Positions 51,245 to 61,660 of a stretch of 64,000 nt of DNA are shown here, piece after piece. Source of the DNA: Phytophthora quininea (Eukaryota > Oomycota > Peronosporomycetes > Peronosporales > Peronosporaceae); assembly GCA_011947345.1 (NCBI GenBank), contig JAAVTG010000545.1, positions 1 to 64,000 on the forward strand, read 5' to 3'. The position numbers and the translations under genes were made by a program. A model generated the notes under the pieces. It was given only the letters and a program-made list of their open reading frames with translations. It was not told the DNA's origin and searched no databases. How positions within the stretch are numbered: the stretch's first letter is position 1; every line of letters starts with the position of its first letter.

Positions 51245-53300
51245 GCTCCATCACTCTATTTGAAATGGAAAGTGTGTGTGCGCAGTGTATACAGTGTAGA
51301 CATCTGCTTCAACACGCCACAGAGATCAGTCCCAACTGAATACAATTTTCTGTTGCAGATAAGACTTCAAAAATATTGTAGTGTAACTCTGATCAAGTGC
51401 ACACATAATGTTACTTATAGCCATGGATGTATTTCGACAGTAGTCTCCGTCAACGACAATAGCACTTGCGTGTAACTGTCGTGGTATCTAACTACTGTCA
51501 CGTGCACAGGAGCACGCAAATGCAGTACATGTACTGAAGCAACACATGTGAAATGAGTAGTCTCTCGTGTAGTGCTTTCAGTCACACACATACGTGTAGT
51601 TTTTCCATACAAACGTGTTAACAACTGCTGATAGCCTGTCATTTCCGCGGTAATCAAGCGGTCAGTACATCATGAACCGTTGTCCAGGACACACGTAATG
51701 CAGTTGAGAGAGCACTATTTGACCACTTTTGTTTCTTTCGCGGAGCACACGTGAAGCACGTGTCCAGCTTCTACATCGTGTAGACGTGTCTGTGTGTCAT
51801 GCAAAACCGTCTAACGTTATCGTGGGGCCAGCAATCATCCTATGTAACCATCAATCAACTGCTGCCACCTACACGGTATACATGAGCGCGCAGCATGCGG
51901 TACATGTGCGGTAACGGTGTATACACGCATGCAAAACATTCTGTCATGCAAACGTCCTGACCAATCAACATAGCTGTCGATACGTTCGGCCGTTCTCCAC
52001 GCCAGTGCGGCCAGTGCGAGAGTTCGGCTTTTCTAGGACCCGCGTGAAACAGGCAAAAGAGACCAAATAAACCGCGGGTTTATGCATGGCTGTTTCGTTT
52101 TAGCCGGGATGCATATGTGCAGTGCATGTCCAGCATCGACATCATGTAGATGTGTCTGTGGGCATGGAAAATGCGATCATGCTGGTCGTACGACAGCAAT
52201 CAGCATCAACATAGGCAGCACGAATGTCTATCGTCGTGGGTTCGACAATCAACCCAATTCAGACGTTAGCAAAGACCTGTCTGCAAATGATGGTACTAAA
52301 CGGGTGCAGTACATGCCGTAGGCTACAGAAGATCGCACATGACGTGTTTGAAATCGACGTGCCCGGCGCGAATACTGTTCCCAAGTCGTGGTATTGATAA
52401 CTACAGCTCCCACGGGGGCGAATAGCAGTGGTTCTAGTGTAGAGAGCGACCCAAGCAGCTAGCGCCATCGCATAGTCAGTGATAGCGTTCATCAACCAAT
52501 AGGCATTCCACCCAACGGATTAATTCTTGGCGTGTAACCTGGGTAGAAATTCGGGTAACCTTACACATACTCAACATTCGAGACACATCGTACAGTACAG
52601 CAAAAACAGTAGATGCGGTGGACCTACAAATCAAAGTAAAAACCTGGACTGTGAACCATATATTCCCAGCCTAAATTGCAACCAATCTAGTGTAGTTGTA
52701 CCAGTCTGCGGAAACGACACATAGAAAATAGTATAATACCGACGACAACGCTTAAAAACTTGATGTCATAACGCACCCTACAAAACTTCACTACATTTGT
52801 ATGACAACTGTGTTTTCGTATTTTTATTTACTACAATATACTATTTCGGTTCTCTATAAACGTCTACATCAATTGGGACCACAGGTTCAATTCATAAGGC
52901 AGGGTCATCGGTGGTCTGTGTGTGAGCAACACTACCGCCGCTGTCCGCTCGCTGCCCGCCCCGGGAATCGTCGCGCTCCTCGCTCGCTTGGCCCGGCCGC
53001 TTGCTCTTGAGAAGTGCGTCCGAAAGTCGGCCAGGTCCCGCCTCCCGCTAAAGTACGAAGTCGCTACCGTAGGTTCCATGACGGTCTAGACAGTTCGCCA
53101 CACACGCAATATATAATTTAATGACGATAGGTAGGATGCAGGCAAAGGGGCGGAAAAATGACGGACGGACAGACCACGGACACACGGACAGCGTACGGCC
53201 TTATTTCGAAGCACAATGTATTGAAGATAAGGAAGGAGAACACGAAGTAAAAAATTGTGGTATAGGACATTGTATTGCAGAATCCAGTGTTAATACCAAA
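51245..53300. other. Unassigned interior of the hAT insertion
   Basis: 2 kb, AT-richer than host genes, no convincing coding frame. It holds two diverged direct copies of a 47-bp unit (51760-51806 and 52125-52171), each followed within about 50 bp by AGCAATCA. A GC-rich island lies at 52900-53080 within otherwise AT-rich DNA. Confidence 0.5.
51760..52171 (+). repeat. Pair of diverged direct repeats
   Basis: Units at 51760-51806 and 52125-52171 share GTCCAGC, TGTAGA and TGTCTGTG with the same spacing. They may be subterminal repeats of an old element. Confidence 0.45.
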
Positions 53301-54911
53301 CTAATCGTTAATCACCTTGGCAACCGTGCTGGCACTCCAGAATCGACGATTCACCTTGAGAAACAGCACTGTTTCGAGGTGAATCGGAAGGATCCGATGA
53401 CGGTGGTGCGACAGCATGCGCTTCGCCACGCTGAAGAGTCCCTCGACGCTGTTGGACGTGGGAGGGATGAAGCGCACCCCGCCAAACTTCTATTTGGTCG
53501 TCCGCTGTTTCTTTCGAGCAGCAAGTACCTTTTCCGCGAACCCGTTAGCTTGCACGTCATTTGCAGGGGCCTCGGTCGCAGGCACCGTCTCGAATGGGTG
53601 CAGCATCAGCTCTTGGTCTGGCGACAGCTCCTCGACCCGGTCGGAGAGCGCAAGAACGCACGCCTTCTCGAAGAGGACGTCCTTCACGATACGGGCATCT
53701 GGTGCGAGATAGCGCTCGGTCGTCGGGTGAGTTTCAATGAGCGCATCAAAAGGTCACGTACATCGAGAAGCGTGATGCTGTCTTCTTGCAGCTTCATGGT
53801 TGCCGACTGGAAGTCCCCATCTCCGTCAAAAGCGCCTTGAGCCGGTTCTCGTCCCGTCGAGATGGCATCAAAGCCGCGATCTCGTCATTGTCCACATCTA
53901 CGAAAGGCCGGAGCTGGAAGTAACGCTTGAGCATTTTAAACGCCGAGCTCCATCTCGTCACTTGGCTAAGCACCGGACGCAGAAAGGGTTTTTTCCTAAT
54001 ACAAAAGCAAAACAAAAAGCAGATTTTAGAATACCGACTAAACCAGCAGATATTGAAAATACCAACCTGAGCTTTGCAGCGTGCTTGAGGCAACGTAGTT
54101 TCCGCATGAGTCCTTTAACATCGTCGAGCTGCGACTCGTGCTCTGCAATAACCGCATTGACCGCCAAATTCAAGCGGTGGGTGGCACACCCGACAAACGG
54201 GACGTGTAGCAAATCAGCCAAGTGCGTGTTTACTGAGCAGTTGTCAGCCACCAAGTAGGCCACATCCTCGACACGTCGCTTGTAGAAAGGCAGCACACCC
54301 TGCAGAAAAGTCACGTGGCTCTCGGCGGAGTGATCAGGCGCTCCTTCATCGATGAGCGGGGCGAGAGCTAGCAGTGCCTTCTCAGAGCGTTGGTCGTGCT
54401 CGTAGACAGCGAAGACAGCCACGTAGTGCTCTGACTGGAAGCTCCAGCCGTCGATGACGATGCCAAATGTCGGGGGTAGTGCCTTGCTTAAAGAGTCTTC
54501 CACCTCTCTAGTCACTAAGTCTGCGTACTTAAGCAGCGTTTCGGTGGCGATTGGCTTTATAGTCGCGTACTTAGCGACAGTGGGATTCTCACAAAAGGAG
54601 AACGGCAGGTTGCACTGGATGACCCAGTCCAGCCAGCTGTAAACGGTCTGGCTCTTCTGGTCGACGAACGTCACCAGCGTGCCCGAGTTGAACCCACTGT
54701 TGGTCATTGTCGACACGAAGTCTGGGTGCAGCTTGAGCACATGGCTAAGCAGGTTGGAGTAGCCGGTCTTGGGGTCTTGCTTGCGCACCGTAGTGCACTG
54801 GCAGCGGAAATACTCGGTTGGCTCGTCTTAACGGTCTAGAACCGGCATGAAGAAGTAGGAACAGATCTGCTTGGTAGTGAAGGGGTTGTTTCTGGTGTTG
54901 TGGGGAGCCAT
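53301..54911 (-). pseudogene. hAT-family transposase with BED zinc finger
   Basis: Start MAPHNTRNNPFTTKQIC at 54911. BED-type finger (RCQC then LLSHVLKLH), hAT core (IVIDGWSFQSEHYVAVFAVY, LVADNCSVNTHLADLLHVPF, GCATHRLNLAVNAVI), a 71-bp GT-AG intron (53996-54066) that joins HAAKLR to KKPFLRPVLSQVTRWSS, and the C-terminal dimerisation motif PTSNSVEGLFSVAKRML, then HLETVLFLKVNRRFW. Defects: an in-frame TAA in the N-terminal part (about 54829), one base short in CCCC at 53815-53818, one short in AAAA at 53748-53751, and an in-frame TAG just before KFGGVRF (about 53490). Two nonsense codons make it a genuine pseudogene. Confidence 0.82.
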
Positions 54912-55189
54912 GGTGAATTTGGACATAAAAAGAGCAATGAAGAGGTTTGTTTCACTGCAGCAGCTCCTAACCATTGATTTTTGCTAGCGTTGGAGACAGG
55001 TAAATACGTCCACGTTGGGTGTCTGTCCTCCAGTCAAGTCTCAAATACCGATAGTAACCGGTAAAGCTCAAAACCTGGCCAAATCGATACAAATAATGTA
55101 TTTATCCGATAATACGTTTTCTAAAAATAAAGTATTATGGTTAAAATATTGTATTGACTTCCAAATACAATCATTTTTCAGAATGCCTG

Positions 55190-55197
55190 GGCCAAAG
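55190..55197 (+). repeat. Target-site duplication of the hAT element, right
   Basis: GGCCAAAG, pairs with 50557-50564. Confidence 0.85.
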
Positions 55198-55487
55198 GCG
55201 TTGAGGACCCAAATGGCGAAGCCTCCATCCTCGGGGAACGCGCAACACAGCTCCACGACAATGTAGGCGTATGGGCCCGTCACGAGCAGAGGGTAGAGCA
55301 CCATGGCCGGGAGACCAATTGCCGGACCCGTGGAGGAAATAATGGGCTCGGACCCCAGCGGTCCGCCGCAGCCGAAGAAGTACGTCACGGCCACGATGGA
55401 GAGCGTCCCCATGACGCGGTGGTGCACAGGCCGGCTCTGGATCTGGCTCGACTTGCGGTAGGGAGCTTCCAGAACTGCAGATTCCAT
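55190..55487 (-). pseudogene. Amino-acid permease (APC family), N-terminal part
   Basis: Starts MESAVLEAPYRKSSQIQSRP and continues HHRVMGTLSIVAVTYFFGCG, GPLGSEPIISSTGPAIGLPA, LYPLLVTGPYAYIVVELCCA and FPEDGGFAIWVLNAFGP: the cytosolic start plus the first two transmembrane helices of an APC transporter. The sequence then runs into the hAT element at the target duplication GGCCAAAG (55190-55197). The matching continuation (FGPFWGF) is at 50564 downwards. A Met at 55523 in the same frame is also possible. Confidence 0.82.
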
Positions 55488-56410
55488 CGCTTCGACGTCG
55501 CTAGAAGAAGAAGAAAAAAACAAGATGCCGCTGAGTTTTCTTCAGCGACAGCTTTCACAGCGGCGGGCTTACGAGTGAGCCATGCAACAGAGGAAGAGCT
55601 GGGGTCAGTGCAGCTTGGCGAATTGACTTGTGAGTCGACTCCGAGATGTCGCTGGCGTTGAGACTGGCGGCGGCGCCATTGGACCAAATACACTTTCCAT
55701 TTTCCACGAAAATGGCGCCGTGTGTCGGGACGCGGCAGCGGTGGCGGTGGTGAGGTAAGCGTTGGTTTGGATACTGTGGAGGGACGACGCAAATTGGAAA
55801 CTGAACTGTGTTTGTGATGTTCTCTTTGCTAGCTACGACACGCATGCCATGGAGGCGCTTCTTGGGCTTCTCCATGGTGGGTAAGTTTATTTTCTTTGCC
55901 TATACTAAACCTAAATATAAAACGTTTCCCTTTCCTTTGTTTTCCTAAGAGTTGGCGATGAGTGCTCGGCACTCTAGTGGCTAGTGCCTGCCGTGCGCTC
56001 CTGGCCTCACAAGGCAGGCTGATGCACGGCGGCCGTGGCACTTGGCCGCTGGCGTGCAGGTCAGCACGCCAGGAAGAAGTTGGCCCGGGCGTGCTGACCT
56101 GCACGCACCCGGCCTGACACCGAGCTTGCGTCCCTTTGCCCTTCCACTCCGGCTATGGCTCGGTGCCGAGCAGTTCGGAGGTCATGTTCGAATTGGCGAG
56201 CACGACCGACTGCTCCGTGGGTGGTTGTCTATCGACGCGGTGTGTTGGCGAGCGATATCCGTACATAGTCACTCGAACAGCTTGATTCTCTTCTTGGTCT
56301 TCTTAGTCAAGCATATCGATCCTAGGTTATGGTTTTATGGTGACTTAAACATCCTAAACTAGACTATATCAAGTGAGTGGCTACACAGTTATCACCAGTC
56401 GAGTTTTTCC
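55488..56410. other. Intergenic region between permease pseudogene and bZIP gene
   Basis: 923 bp, divergent promoters expected. Frames at 55555-55875 and 55829-56104 (minus) show no family similarity. It contains a perfect 19-bp inverted repeat at 56052-56106. Confidence 0.5.
56052..56106. repeat. Perfect 19-bp inverted repeat with 17-bp loop
   Basis: GCGTGCAGGTCAGCACGCC (56052-56070) and its exact complement at 56088-56106. It lies about 305 bp before the bZIP start codon. Each arm is itself partly self-complementary (GCGTGC...GCACGC). Confidence 0.85.
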
Positions 56411-57550
56411 ATGGTGTTGCAGTCGGTGTCGGGGCCGACGCCGCTGGACGTGCGTCGTCAGCGCAACCGCGACTCGATGCGTCGAGCGCGCGTGCGCCAA
56501 CGTTCTGAGAAGGTGGCGATGCAGCAGCGCATTACGCAGCTGGAGAGTCGACTGCGGCACTTGATCCAGTCGGCCGCTGAGCAAAAGAGCTCGTCGTCTT
56601 CGTACGGTCAGCTGCTGCTGCAGACAGAGCAGCTGCGTCGCGAGAAGAAGACGCTGGAGGACCAGCTGCAGCAGCACGAGGACTTCCAGCGCAAACTGGG
56701 GCAAGACACGGACGACGAGCTGGAAGAGCGGGCCAAAGGCGGCCACTTGGAGGGCGACGGAGGACACGACGATGCTGGCGAGGGTGAAGACATCCCCGGG
56801 CGACCAGCGTGGATGAGCGTCGGTGCAGTGCGGAACCTACTGCACTTTGCCACGGACATGTTCCTGAGCAACGCAGAGCGGACGGACGAAACGGTGATTG
56901 TTAGCAACTTGGTGCTTGGCTGGAGAGACAAACGCGCAGTGGTGGAGGACACCTGGGCGCAATTTCTGCTGACCAAGGACTTCCCTCACCAATTTGCAGC
57001 GTCGCTTGTTGAACGCACGTGGAACGCCACTGTGGATGTGGACAAACTGCGAGGGATGTTGAAGTGGACCGCAGGCATGAAGGTGCTGCATCGGCTGAGC
57101 GAACACGCCTACGTGGTGACAAGAGACTTGCACCTGCCCAACTCGGTGGACCCAGACGTGCCGATCCGATACCGATACGAGCTGCTCGTCTTCAGAGCGG
57201 AGACCGCCAACGGCTTCATCATCAGTACGCAGAACATCAAGTGGTGCGACGCAGAGCACTCGACGGTGGAGCAGATGCTGGACCAGGGTCTATTGCGGCA
57301 AGTTGGCTTGCCACTGGTGACCATGTACGGCTTCCTGTTCGAGAGGCAGTTTTGCCAGCGTACTGGGGAGGTGATCGGATGTCGGGTGAAGCTGGCGGGT
57401 CGGACGAGCGACGGATCGCTGTCGTACGCGCACAAAGTGCTGATCGAAACGCTCCTCCATTCTGCGCTGGGAGAACTCATACGTCGGCCCCATTTTGTGC
57501 ATCACGCCGGACGAGAGCGGCCAATAGAGGGAATTCCGTTCAAATTGTAA
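56411..57550 (+). CDS. bZIP transcription factor with START-like C-terminal region
   Basis: 379 aa, single exon. The basic region VRRQRNRDSMRRARVRQR (about residues 13-32) has the N-x7-R signature (Asn then Arg eight on), so it should bind DNA in the usual bZIP way. The zipper is short (Met-Leu-Leu at heptad spacing in MQQRITQLESRLRHL), then interrupted by a Ser stretch, then a second coiled coil (LLLQTEQLRREKKTLEDQLQ). An acidic linker precedes a folded 240-residue C-terminal part (RPAWMSVGAVRNLLHFATDM, FLLTKDFPHQFAASLVERTW, IRYRYELLVF) of a type repeatedly found on oomycete bZIP proteins. A role in transcriptional control is inferred; targets are unknown. It is the only apparently intact gene here outside the START/FYVE, SOD and RecQ families. 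Confidence 0.8.
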   Translation: MVLQSVSGPTPLDVRRQRNRDSMRRARVRQRSEKVAMQQRITQLESRLRHLIQSAAEQKSSSSSYGQLLLQTEQLRREKKTLEDQLQQHEDFQRKLGQDTDDELEERAKGGHLEGDGGHDDAGEGEDIPGRPAWMSVGAVRNLLHFATDMFLSNAERTDETVIVSNLVLGWRDKRAVVEDTWAQFLLTKDFPHQFAASLVERTWNATVDVDKLRGMLKWTAGMKVLHRLSEHAYVVTRDLHLPNSVDPDVPIRYRYELLVFRAETANGFIISTQNIKWCDAEHSTVEQMLDQGLLRQVGLPLVTMYGFLFERQFCQRTGEVIGCRVKLAGRTSDGSLSYAHKVLIETLLHSALGELIRRPHFVHHAGRERPIEGIPFKL

Positions 57551-58384
57551 ACTAGCAGTACCGGCAGTAAAGAATGTCTTCGACGCAAGGATGAAGCCCG
57601 ACGCCGATCACCCACCACCTCGCCCGCAAGTTCGCGGTAGTGCCCAGATATCTCGCTTCCTAATCTCATCGCCATCTCGGTAGTTGGTTGGCTCTGGGGC
57701 CTGCCCTTCAGCCTTGGCATGAACTCTTCTGGCGACAACCAGCGGCTTGAGCAGAACCACCACACACGAGAAAGCAATTGGCGGATCTAACTCGGTCAGC
57801 TCAAGTCAAGTGGTCTCGGTGGCGCCAGAGCTAATGGCTCGGCTGGAACGCAATTGCGCGGGCCTCAACTTCGCCTGCAAGTTTGCGGGTCTCCATTTCG
57901 GAACGACCGGACGACCAAAGCTTGCAAGTCGAGCGAGTATGGAGCGCAGGATAGCCGCGTCCCCTAGACAACACGCTTTCAACGCGTTGAAGCAATCGCT
58001 CTTGGTAAAATGCTCGCGCGATTGCGGCCAACGCCAAATCCCAACGAGAAGCGAGCTGCTGGAAAGGTTGACCCGAAAGCGTTCTCGCTCGCCACCTGTG
58101 CAGCCCCCACAAACACTTTGAAGGGCAAAAGGCAACACGTACGGTTCGCTGTTTTCTGAACGCTCCCGTGCATAGCCTTCTCGCCGCCGGCCCCCGCACG
58201 TCACTCGGGCTTTTGCGTCGGTCTCGTCCAGTTGAGCGAGCTCCTGTGCTGCTCCTGTCAGTCGCGTATTGACCGACCGAGCCTGCAGATCGACCGACCG
58301 ATGGCAACGGAGCTGCGTCGCTTCCCGCGGCCGCGGTTGGGCTCTCGCACTCGCCACCGGGCGCACACTTCGTCCACCCGCAGC
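57551..58384. other. Intergenic region between bZIP and START/FYVE genes
   Basis: 834 bp, tandem orientation. Long minus-strand frames crossing it (57806-58873) are antisense shadows. In-frame Met codons at 58232 and 58301 could extend the next gene. Confidence 0.5.
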
Positions 58385-60064
58385 ATGGTCGAGCTGGAGA
58401 CCGTCTCGCCCTTTGCAGCGCTGGACCGTCGCGCCGTGACCTTGTCGGCGGACGAGGCCCAAGTGTGCAGACGACTCGCTGGCTTGCTGCTGGCCGATGC
58501 CCTGAGGGCGTACGAGCACCAGGCAAAGTCCATCGTGGACCCGACGGTGTGGAAGCTCGTCAAGAAGAAGGACCAGCTGTACACGTACAAGCAGCGCAAG
58601 GAGGCCCGGTTCGCGGCCACCACAGCAGCAGGAGACATTCAGCAGGCCGCGGCTAACGAGACGGAACTGCCGCTGCTGATGGTGGTCGGTAACATCGCTG
58701 GTCGCGTAGACGACGCCATGTTTGGTCTCACCAGCGCCAACACCCGCAGCATGAAGATGAACAGTGCCTACGCCGAGGACGCGATTGAAGACGCCCAAGT
58801 GCTGACGATGGTGGAAGCGCCAACGATCGAGGAGCCATTCCGGTTCCTCGGGATCAAGTGGGCGGTGCGGCACGACGCCATGTCCAAGCGCAGAGATCTA
58901 CTCTACCTGGAGGCCACGGGCACCACCAAGCTAAACAACGGAGACCGCGTGGGGTACCGCGTGATGCATTCGGTGAGTATCAAGGCGCTGGCGGAGTTAG
59001 CTGCCGTGAGCATTTCGTCGTCAGTGATTCGCGCTCGAGCGTCGATCGTGCAGGTTTTCCAGCAGCTACACACGACCGAGAGCTCTGGGGGATTGACGGG
59101 CACTTTGAACGTGTTTTCGAAGGGGTACTACGACCCTCAGGGCGGCATGATGCAGTTTATGGCAATGAACGCTGGTGCGGAACTCCTCCAGCACATGACG
59201 TTCTCGGTCGTGGACTGCGCTCACCTCAAGAAGATTGCTTTCGCCGCGCAGCATGCAGGGCGTCGACGCAGAGCGATGAGTCAGGCCCGCAAGAACGCGT
59301 ACGCCGACGGAGTCATGTGTGGCATTGAGGAAGTTGGAGATGAAGACGGCGAGGTAATGGTCATGGGGGACGCCGCCTGGGCCACCAACTGCTCGCTGTG
59401 CGATCGTAAAGTGGGCAAGATGTTCAACCGAAGCGGAGCCCCATGTGCTATCTGCGTCAAGATGGTGTGCTCTCGCTGCAGCGTCGTCAAGAAGTTGCGA
59501 TTCATGCAGAGCGACGACCCCGTCACGGTCGCTCCTGGTGGAGTGGATTTGGGCGGAAGTATGGGCGTACACGACTTTGAGCAGATGCCGGAGTCTGCAT
59601 CGCGGGCGTCAACCGAACGGAGTCGCAGTCGCAGTCGTAGTGGCAGCGGCAACGGGGCGTCGATGAGCGACATTTGTCAGAAGGCGCTCAAGTTCTGCTT
59701 GCCATGCGTGTTGCGCGCCAACCAGCGCAGCGCCTCGCAGATTGCAGTGGAGGAAATTCTTGAGCAGACAAGCTTCGGGCTCGGAACCCCGACTGATCGT
59801 CCAAGTAGCCGATCGCGCCCGTCATCGTTGCGCCGGCGATCAACGCAGACCGGTCGTCCCTACAGCTTCCGGCCGTCGCAGTCTCGCGGGTCGCAGCAGT
59901 ATTCGCACTACGCGGCATCGCCGTACTATCAGCCACGCCAGAAGGCTTACAGCAGCGCAGCCTCCGTCCCGTTGGGCCTGCATCGATCCTCTTCAGCAGC
60001 TACTCCCCGTGTGATGCTTTACGTCGAGGGCCCGACGACGAGTTCCGGTCACAGCGCCGCATAG
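58385..60064 (+). CDS. START-like/FYVE-like protein with Ser/Arg-rich tail, intact
   Basis: 559 aa from MVELETVSPFAALDRRAV; upstream Met codons at 58301 and 58232 are in frame, but the family N-terminus fits 58385 best. START-like domain: PTVWKLVKKKDQLYTYKQRK, VVGNIAGRVDDAMFGLTSAN, EPFRFLGIKWAVRHDA, YLEATGTTKLNNGDRVGYR, GTLNVFSKGYYDPQGGMM. Then VDCAHLKKIAFAAQ and a FYVE-like finger with a long insert: CSLCDRK, CAICVKMVCSRC, then about 65 residues including an SR-type repeat (SRSRSRSGSGNG) before the last pair CLPC. The tail is Ser/Tyr/Gln-rich. The 65-residue insert inside the finger sets this member apart. No frame breaks. Confidence 0.78.
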   Translation: MVELETVSPFAALDRRAVTLSADEAQVCRRLAGLLLADALRAYEHQAKSIVDPTVWKLVKKKDQLYTYKQRKEARFAATTAAGDIQQAAANETELPLLMVVGNIAGRVDDAMFGLTSANTRSMKMNSAYAEDAIEDAQVLTMVEAPTIEEPFRFLGIKWAVRHDAMSKRRDLLYLEATGTTKLNNGDRVGYRVMHSVSIKALAELAAVSISSSVIRARASIVQVFQQLHTTESSGGLTGTLNVFSKGYYDPQGGMMQFMAMNAGAELLQHMTFSVVDCAHLKKIAFAAQHAGRRRRAMSQARKNAYADGVMCGIEEVGDEDGEVMVMGDAAWATNCSLCDRKVGKMFNRSGAPCAICVKMVCSRCSVVKKLRFMQSDDPVTVAPGGVDLGGSMGVHDFEQMPESASRASTERSRSRSRSGSGNGASMSDICQKALKFCLPCVLRANQRSASQIAVEEILEQTSFGLGTPTDRPSSRSRPSSLRRRSTQTGRPYSFRPSQSRGSQQYSHYAASPYYQPRQKAYSSAASVPLGLHRSSSAATPRVMLYVEGPTTSSGHSAA

Positions 60065-60270
60065 ATGGAAGAGAAGCTGTCGAGAAACAGCTCAGCTAAA
60101 ACGCCAAGAGCGTGACAATGTAGTATAGCAAACGCCCTTCGATGTAGAAGGCGCTCTGATCATTGTAATGCAGTTGCGTGGAAGTTCCCTATCTTCATCG
60201 ACGTCGGCGGAACTTCTTCCGACCGTACTCATAAATGCTGGGGGCGAATACTTGCCTTCTACTACTACTA

Positions 60271-61660
60271 CTAGTAATACGTTTTGCGAACCACTTCCTC
60301 TCGCTGGACATCCACAGTCGAGAGGTTCCGCGCTGCCACCAAGCAGCCAAGGCAAAAGCTGTAAGGATGCCCCACCATACCCGAAGTGGTGTGTCTGGAC
60401 CGAACGACGATCGTCTTCTCACGCTGCAGCGCTTACAGACAAACTGGAATAAACACACACGTGAAGGTTAGTTTAATTTCCTGCGCCGCAACGTCCAAGC
60501 CTAACACAACTCACCTCGTGGCATATCGAGCACTCGACGCTCTGGTGGGCAGAGAACACTTTTCCAATGGACTTGTGACAGTAAGAGCACACCTTCGGAT
60601 TCGCATTCTCGCTGGCTGTTGGTGGCGCTGGTTCCAACGATGCTGAAGACAGGGATGACTTGGACATGCCGAAGGCGTTGCTCGATTCCAGCCCATTCTT
60701 CTCAGCCGCCACTTTGTGGAGGTAATATCGCAGCTTCTTGCTGTCTGCGCATTCGATGGCTGAGCCCATGCCGACGATGCAAGACATGAGCTGGTTCATC
60801 ACGAAAACGGAAGGCACCGTGCCACCGGGCTCGACCACCGCTTGGGTGAAGGACTCGACGATCCCGTCGCTGAGCTGGCGGTAGATGGCGCAATAGGACA
60901 GGTTGGCTCGGACGATGTCCAGATGGCTGAGCTCGGGCATGTCCGGATGCGGGACGGACTGCGCCAGGCTGTAGCCGATCCGCTCTCCTCGCGACGTCGT
61001 GGCGAACCCCGTGCTGACAAGCACCACGTAGTCGCGCTGCTTGACGATGGCACCGAGACCCGCCACGGAGTAGAGATACCAGGCCACGCCCAAGAACTCG
61101 AACGGCTTTTGCTTGGTCGGGCTCTCGAGCGTGCCCAGCATAACTAAATCCTCCATTCCGTCCTTGACGTAGATGCTGCGTCGGCGCAATGAAGTCGAGT
61201 CGTGCGCGAACATTCCATATAGGACATCTTCCAGCGTTCCTTGGACAGTTCCTGAGCAGATAATGATTGGGATCTTGGTAGTCACCGAGAGAAGACCCCG
61301 GCCCAATGAATACCGAGTCGTCTTCGGCCGGGTCTGGCGAAGATGTCGAGGAGCCCGATCCCCCGAGAAAACACTCGACACGGACGCGCTTGTGCTGCTC
61401 CCGCCAAAGGCATCGCTGCTGCCAGGGCGCTGTCGGTACACCTGCATGTTGTCCTTGGTGCGGATGTGCTTCCACCGCCGTGCGTCCAGCGAGCGGTTCC
61501 TTCGGTACAAAAAGTTCTCGTACAGCGAGCGCGTTTCCCGGACGCTCTCATCAGCGATGGTGCGATACTCGACGGCCTCGTCGTCGCTGAGGGCCATCGG
61601 GGGCAAGACGCTGGTGCCCATGAACGTGCGCGATGGCACGGACTCGGACCCGAACGGCAT
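60271..61660 (-). CDS. START-like/FYVE-like protein with intron inside the zinc finger (one one-base break)
   Basis: Exons 60515-61660 and 60271-60443 on the minus strand, with a 71-bp intron (GTGAGTTG...TTATTCCAG) that splits the finger between ECSICHE and FVCKRCSVRR. START-like domain: DARRWKHIRTKDNMQVYRQR, ICSGTVQGTLEDVLYGMFAH, KPFEFLGVAWYLYSVAGLGA, VLVSTGFATTSRGERIGYSL, YCAIYRQLSDGIVESFTQAV. Then ECADSKKLRYYLHKVAAEK and CSYCHKS. In exon 2 one G is missing (CCCC at 60370-60373 on plus). With it the finger closes with FCLGCLVAARN and the protein ends VVRKTYY at 60271. Start taken at MPFGSESVPSRTFMG. It is a sister of the partial gene at 62792, in divergent orientation. Confidence 0.76.

Larger units (their letters stand above)
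50565..55189 (-). mobile_element. hAT DNA transposon inserted in the permease gene
   Basis: 4,625 bp with 12-bp imperfect terminal repeats (CAGGTCTTCTGA at the left, CAGGCATTCTGA read inward from the right), bounded by the 8-bp direct repeat GGCCAAAG. A BED/hAT transposase pseudogene lies at 53301-54911. The left half (50821 to perhaps 53000) contains Helitron debris and unassigned sequence, so the element is itself a nest. Confidence 0.88.

Noticed and set aside
51760..52171. Possible CRISPR-like repeat pair
   Set aside because: Only two diverged units 365 bp apart in eukaryotic transposon DNA; no array.
55555..55875. 106-aa minus-strand ORF upstream of the permease
   Set aside because: No recognisable domain or supporting context; more likely promoter or leader DNA.
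57806..58873. 355-aa minus-strand open frame
   Set aside because: Opposite the START/FYVE gene at 58385 and its promoter; its low-complexity composition mirrors the sense strand.
60195..60443. Apparent transmembrane helix (LRVWWGILTAFALAAWW) in exon 2 of the 60271-61660 gene
   Set aside because: It appears only because one G is missing. In the neighbouring frame the sequence closes the zinc finger with FCLGC and an end matching the family.
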